Source: Cytophagales bacterium (GTDB lineage Bacteria > Bacteroidota > Bacteroidia > Cytophagales > Thermoflexibacteraceae). Taken from it: DNA of 64,000 bases. Of this stretch, positions 61,743 to 64,000 are shown one piece after another; positions within the stretch are counted from its first letter, which is position 1, and the number at the start of each line of letters is the position of its first letter. The notes below the pieces were generated by a model. That model was not told the DNA's origin, ran no database searches, and saw nothing but the letters and a program-made list of their open reading frames with translations. The DNA is taken from positions 34,831-98,830 of the forward strand of contig JAAFKA010000020.1 of assembly GCA_013299115.1 (NCBI GenBank), read 5' to 3'. The translations under genes and the position numbers were made by a program.

Positions 61743-62796
61743 TTGCTTACACAACAAGAATTAGAAACTTATTTATTCGGTGCTGCCGATATCTTGCGTG
61801 GACTTAAAACTATCACAGTGTTTCATAGGCATTGAAAATGCTAATACTTCTTTGCGTGGTATTTTTGGGACTTTCGGAGATACACAATGGACAAATGCCC
61901 AAAAATTTTCTGATGAGGCTATCAAAAATCTCATAGACCACTTTGCAAGCAAAACACTTAACACTAAAAATGTTCCTGCCGATATGATGGGGGCAGGCTA
62001 TGAATACCTGATTAAGAAATTTGCTGATGATGGTGGACATACCGCAGCAGAGTTTTATACCAATCGTACAGTAGTAAGGTTGATGACTATGTTGGTAAAA
62101 CCACAGCAAGAAGAAACGATATATGACCCCACCTGTGGAAGTTCGGGTATGCTTTTAGAATGTGTAGAATATCTGAAAAAGCAACGCAAAGAAGATGAGT
62201 ATATTATCTTAAAACCTTACGGACAAGAAAAAAACATTATTACTTCTGCCATAGCCCGAATGAATATGATTTTGCACAATGTCAAAGATTTTGAGATAAT
62301 GCAAGGTGATACATTAGAAGACCCTAAATTTATAGAAAATGATGAACTCAAAAAGTTTGACATCATTTTAGCCAATCCACCTTATTCTATTAAAAAGTGG
62401 AGTCAAAAAAATTTTAAGACAGATGCGTGGGGGCGTAATTTGTATGGTACACCACCACAAGGTTGTGCTGATTATGCTTTCCAACAACATATTCTAAAAA
62501 GCCTAACCGAAAAAGGTAGGTGTGCTGTTTTGTGGCCGCATGGCGTACTATTTAGAGATTCGGAAGCTGACATTCGCACTAAGATGGTACAAGATGATTG
62601 GATAGAAGCAGTTATAGGATTGGGTGCTAACTTGTTTTATAATTCTTCTATGGAAAGTTGTGTGGTGGTGTGCCGAAAAAATAAAAGCTCTGAACGGAAG
62701 AATAAAATCATATTCATCAATGCCGTAAATGAAATAGAAAAAATAAGGGCTACGGCTAAATTTGCGACAAGAACACATAGACAAGATTATCCGTAA
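61743..62796 (+). pseudogene. hsdM: Type I restriction-modification methyltransferase HsdM, disrupted
   Basis: From a TTG at 61743 the frame reads LTQQELETYLFGAADILRG, the HsdM N-terminus, then goes off family and stops at 61833. Homology resumes in another frame at about 61820 (IENANTSLRGIFGTF) after what should be roughly 70-90 missing residues. The methyltransferase core is intact: IYDPTCGSSGMLLE (SAM motif), DIILANPPYSIKKW (NPPY/F). At about 62755 a frameshift moves NLRQEHIDKIIRN into another frame, and homology ends at a palindrome at 62797. No hsdS or hsdR adjoins. Three lesions mark it as dead. Confidence 0.88.
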
Positions 62797-63461
62797 CAAG
62801 CCCTTTAGGGCTTGCCAAAGAAAAAAAAATCTCAATTGTACTTTTTATGGTTTTTATCGGGGCTGCCACCAGCAAAAATTAGGTTTAAGTGATAAATTCG
62901 GCTAAAAACGTATTTTTATCATTTTTTATATTTTTGTTTGTTTTATCAAAAATAAAGTTTTATCATTGTGGCAAATAACAAGTAAGGTAAAATAAAAAGG
63001 AAGAACCGTTTTTAAAAAATTGTAGCGTAAAACTCAACGTAGTACGACTTCTCACAAGATTATTGGCTCCTTTTTAAGTGTTTGCGGTGATTATTAACGG
63101 ATAGCTGACGCAAGAAACTATTAAGATACTTGACGTGTAATACAATTTTGTAATTTGTAACCCGCAAAACCTTTTATCTTACTTGTATTTTTTACAGATT
63201 TAGCTTGCAATTCTTTTCGTTTTTTCGCACCCAAAACCCAGAAAAACGCAACGCAAGCCCTCCACGCCACGCCCAAAAATCACGTTTTTACCTATTTTAA
63301 GCCACTTTTTACAAAAAAACAAACACACTTAACAAACTACGTGCCAAATATCATTTTTTTTCAAGTGCCGTTAGGCACGAAATATTTATAGTAAACCAAT
63401 GCAGCCCCTCCCTCCTCTTTTTTGTGCCGTTAGGCACTTTATATTGGTAGCAAATCCAAAA
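62797..63461. other. 665-bp intergenic region with small palindromes
   Basis: Contains caagccctttagggcttg (62797-62814) and two gtgccgttaggcac hairpins (63365-63378, 63424-63437). Otherwise AT-rich, no frame that I trust. Confidence 0.6.
63365..63437. repeat. GTGCCGTTAGGCAC palindrome pair
   Basis: Two 14-bp palindromes in direct order, 45 bp apart, downstream of the XRE gene. Confidence 0.85.
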
Positions 63462-63737
63462 TCATAAAGACTTTAATTTATTTGCTATGTTTAGTAGTTC
63501 TTCATATAAAATATCTCTTTGCATTTCTTTCTTTTTTTGTTTATCAAAGCTATTCATCTCCAAATCCAATATTTCAATAATTTTTAGGAATTTATCCAAA
63601 CTCATTTCGCTATTACCATTTTCAATATTTGCATACTGTGTACGTGAAATAGCTAATTGCGATGCTACTTCTTGTTGTGTGAGATTAGCTATTTTGCGTT
63701 TTTCTTTAATTATGTCAAGTATATGTTGCTTTTCCAT
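63462..63737 (-). CDS. XRE-family HTH regulator
   Basis: 91 residues. HTH_3: KEKRKIANLTQQEVASQLAI, SRTQYANIENGNSEMSLDKF, then a helical tail (KKKEMQRDILYEELLNIAN). Size and isolation suggest an antitoxin or restriction-modification C protein; it may be left over from the hsd locus, but no partner gene is visible. Confidence 0.85.
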   Translation of the reverse strand: MEKQHILDIIKEKRKIANLTQQEVASQLAISRTQYANIENGNSEMSLDKFLKIIEILDLEMNSFDKQKKKEMQRDILYEELLNIANKLKSL

Positions 63738-63782
63738 TGTCTAAATGATAATAAAGTTTATCAAATTTAACATATTTTTTAA

Positions 63783-63835
63783 TTTCTTGGAATCAAGTTT
63801 GAAATGAAATTTGGGGAAAATTAAAAAAGGTTAAA
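63783..63835 (+). repeat. Dispersed IS30-end-like motif, copy D
   Basis: tttcttggaatcaagtttga and about 35 more bases, 58 bp before the transposase ATG. Candidate left end of the insertion sequence. Confidence 0.7.
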
Positions 63836-63892
63836 TACTGTCATATTTTATGTTTATTTTTGAATTGCGAAATAAAAAATCAAAATAAAACT

Positions 63893-64000
63893 ATGGCACA
63901 TTTAACCCTAAAACAAAGATATGAAATTTCTGCACTTTTTGCAAGGAATATATCACAAAAAGAAATTGCTTTGCAAGTTGGAACTAGCGAAAGTACGATT
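63893..64000 (+). mobile_element. IS30-family transposase, 5' end only
   Basis: MAHLTLKQRYEISALFARN, then SQKEIALQVGTSESTI: the N-terminal helix-turn-helix of IS30 transposases. 36 codons before the window ends. Confidence 0.85.

Noticed and set aside
63462..64000. Prophage or integrative element boundary near tRNA-Asn
   Set aside because: No integrase, phage genes or tRNA-end duplication are visible; the tRNA 3' end is not repeated in the window.

Overview
The window is AT-rich chromosomal DNA from a member of the Bacteroidota, most likely a Cytophagales-type gliding or environmental bacterium. The evidence is a type B (gliding-associated) and a type A type IX secretion C-terminal signal, a GldM-like protein, TTG-N19/20-TAnnTTTG promoters, menaquinone (menA) and bacillithiol (bshB1) genes, and SpoIIE-type phosphatases fused to 7TMR-DISM and Cache sensors. 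The genus-level placement is inference.

Layout: 1-7.5 kb is a phospho-sugar mutase followed by an accessory island: a TOPRIM-like gene with an ATPase carrying C-terminal PPR-like repeats, an AIPR-family nuclease, a nucleotidyltransferase fragment, a decayed DUF433/DUF5615 toxin-antitoxin locus and a GldM-like protein, with two sets of direct repeats. 7.5-18.4 kb holds a T9SS cargo protein, serine dehydratase, a zinc metalloprotease, a pseudouridine synthase and a Cache/HAMP/SpoIIE phosphatase. 18.4-33 kb mixes core genes (purL, nusA, mutY, nadK) with three more ATPase/TOPRIM pairs and a RAYT transposase remnant. 33-57 kb holds sensor phosphatases, a secreted hydrolase with a frame-switching heptamer repeat, lptB, an MFS transporter, a giant VIT/vWA/TPR/DUF2135/WD40 protein, acs with in-frame palindromic inserts, marR, nuoI-menA and bshB1. 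57-64 kb has rpsA, tRNA-Asn, a broken hsdM, an XRE regulator and the start of an IS30-family transposase.

The main observation is the density of ATPase plus TOPRIM two-gene modules: four in about 32 kb. Their gene order is that of PARIS (AriA ATPase, AriB DUF4435). Three lie directly upstream of, and co-oriented with, an ordinary enzyme gene (gaps 38, 15 and 5 bp). The fourth is bracketed by direct repeats. One of the four ATPases ends in three exact 32-residue PPR-like repeats, an architecture I do not recognise as a described defence system. AIPR, broken hsdM and decayed toxin-antitoxin genes fit a defence-rich genome.

The second theme is repeats. There are REP-like palindromes next to a RAYT remnant, MITEs (one nested, with 8-bp target duplications), a 78-bp palindromic element inserted in frame twice in acs and once as a half copy in a lipoprotein signal peptide, a heptamer tract that sets the reading frame of a secreted hydrolase, and an octamer tract in two 5' leaders.
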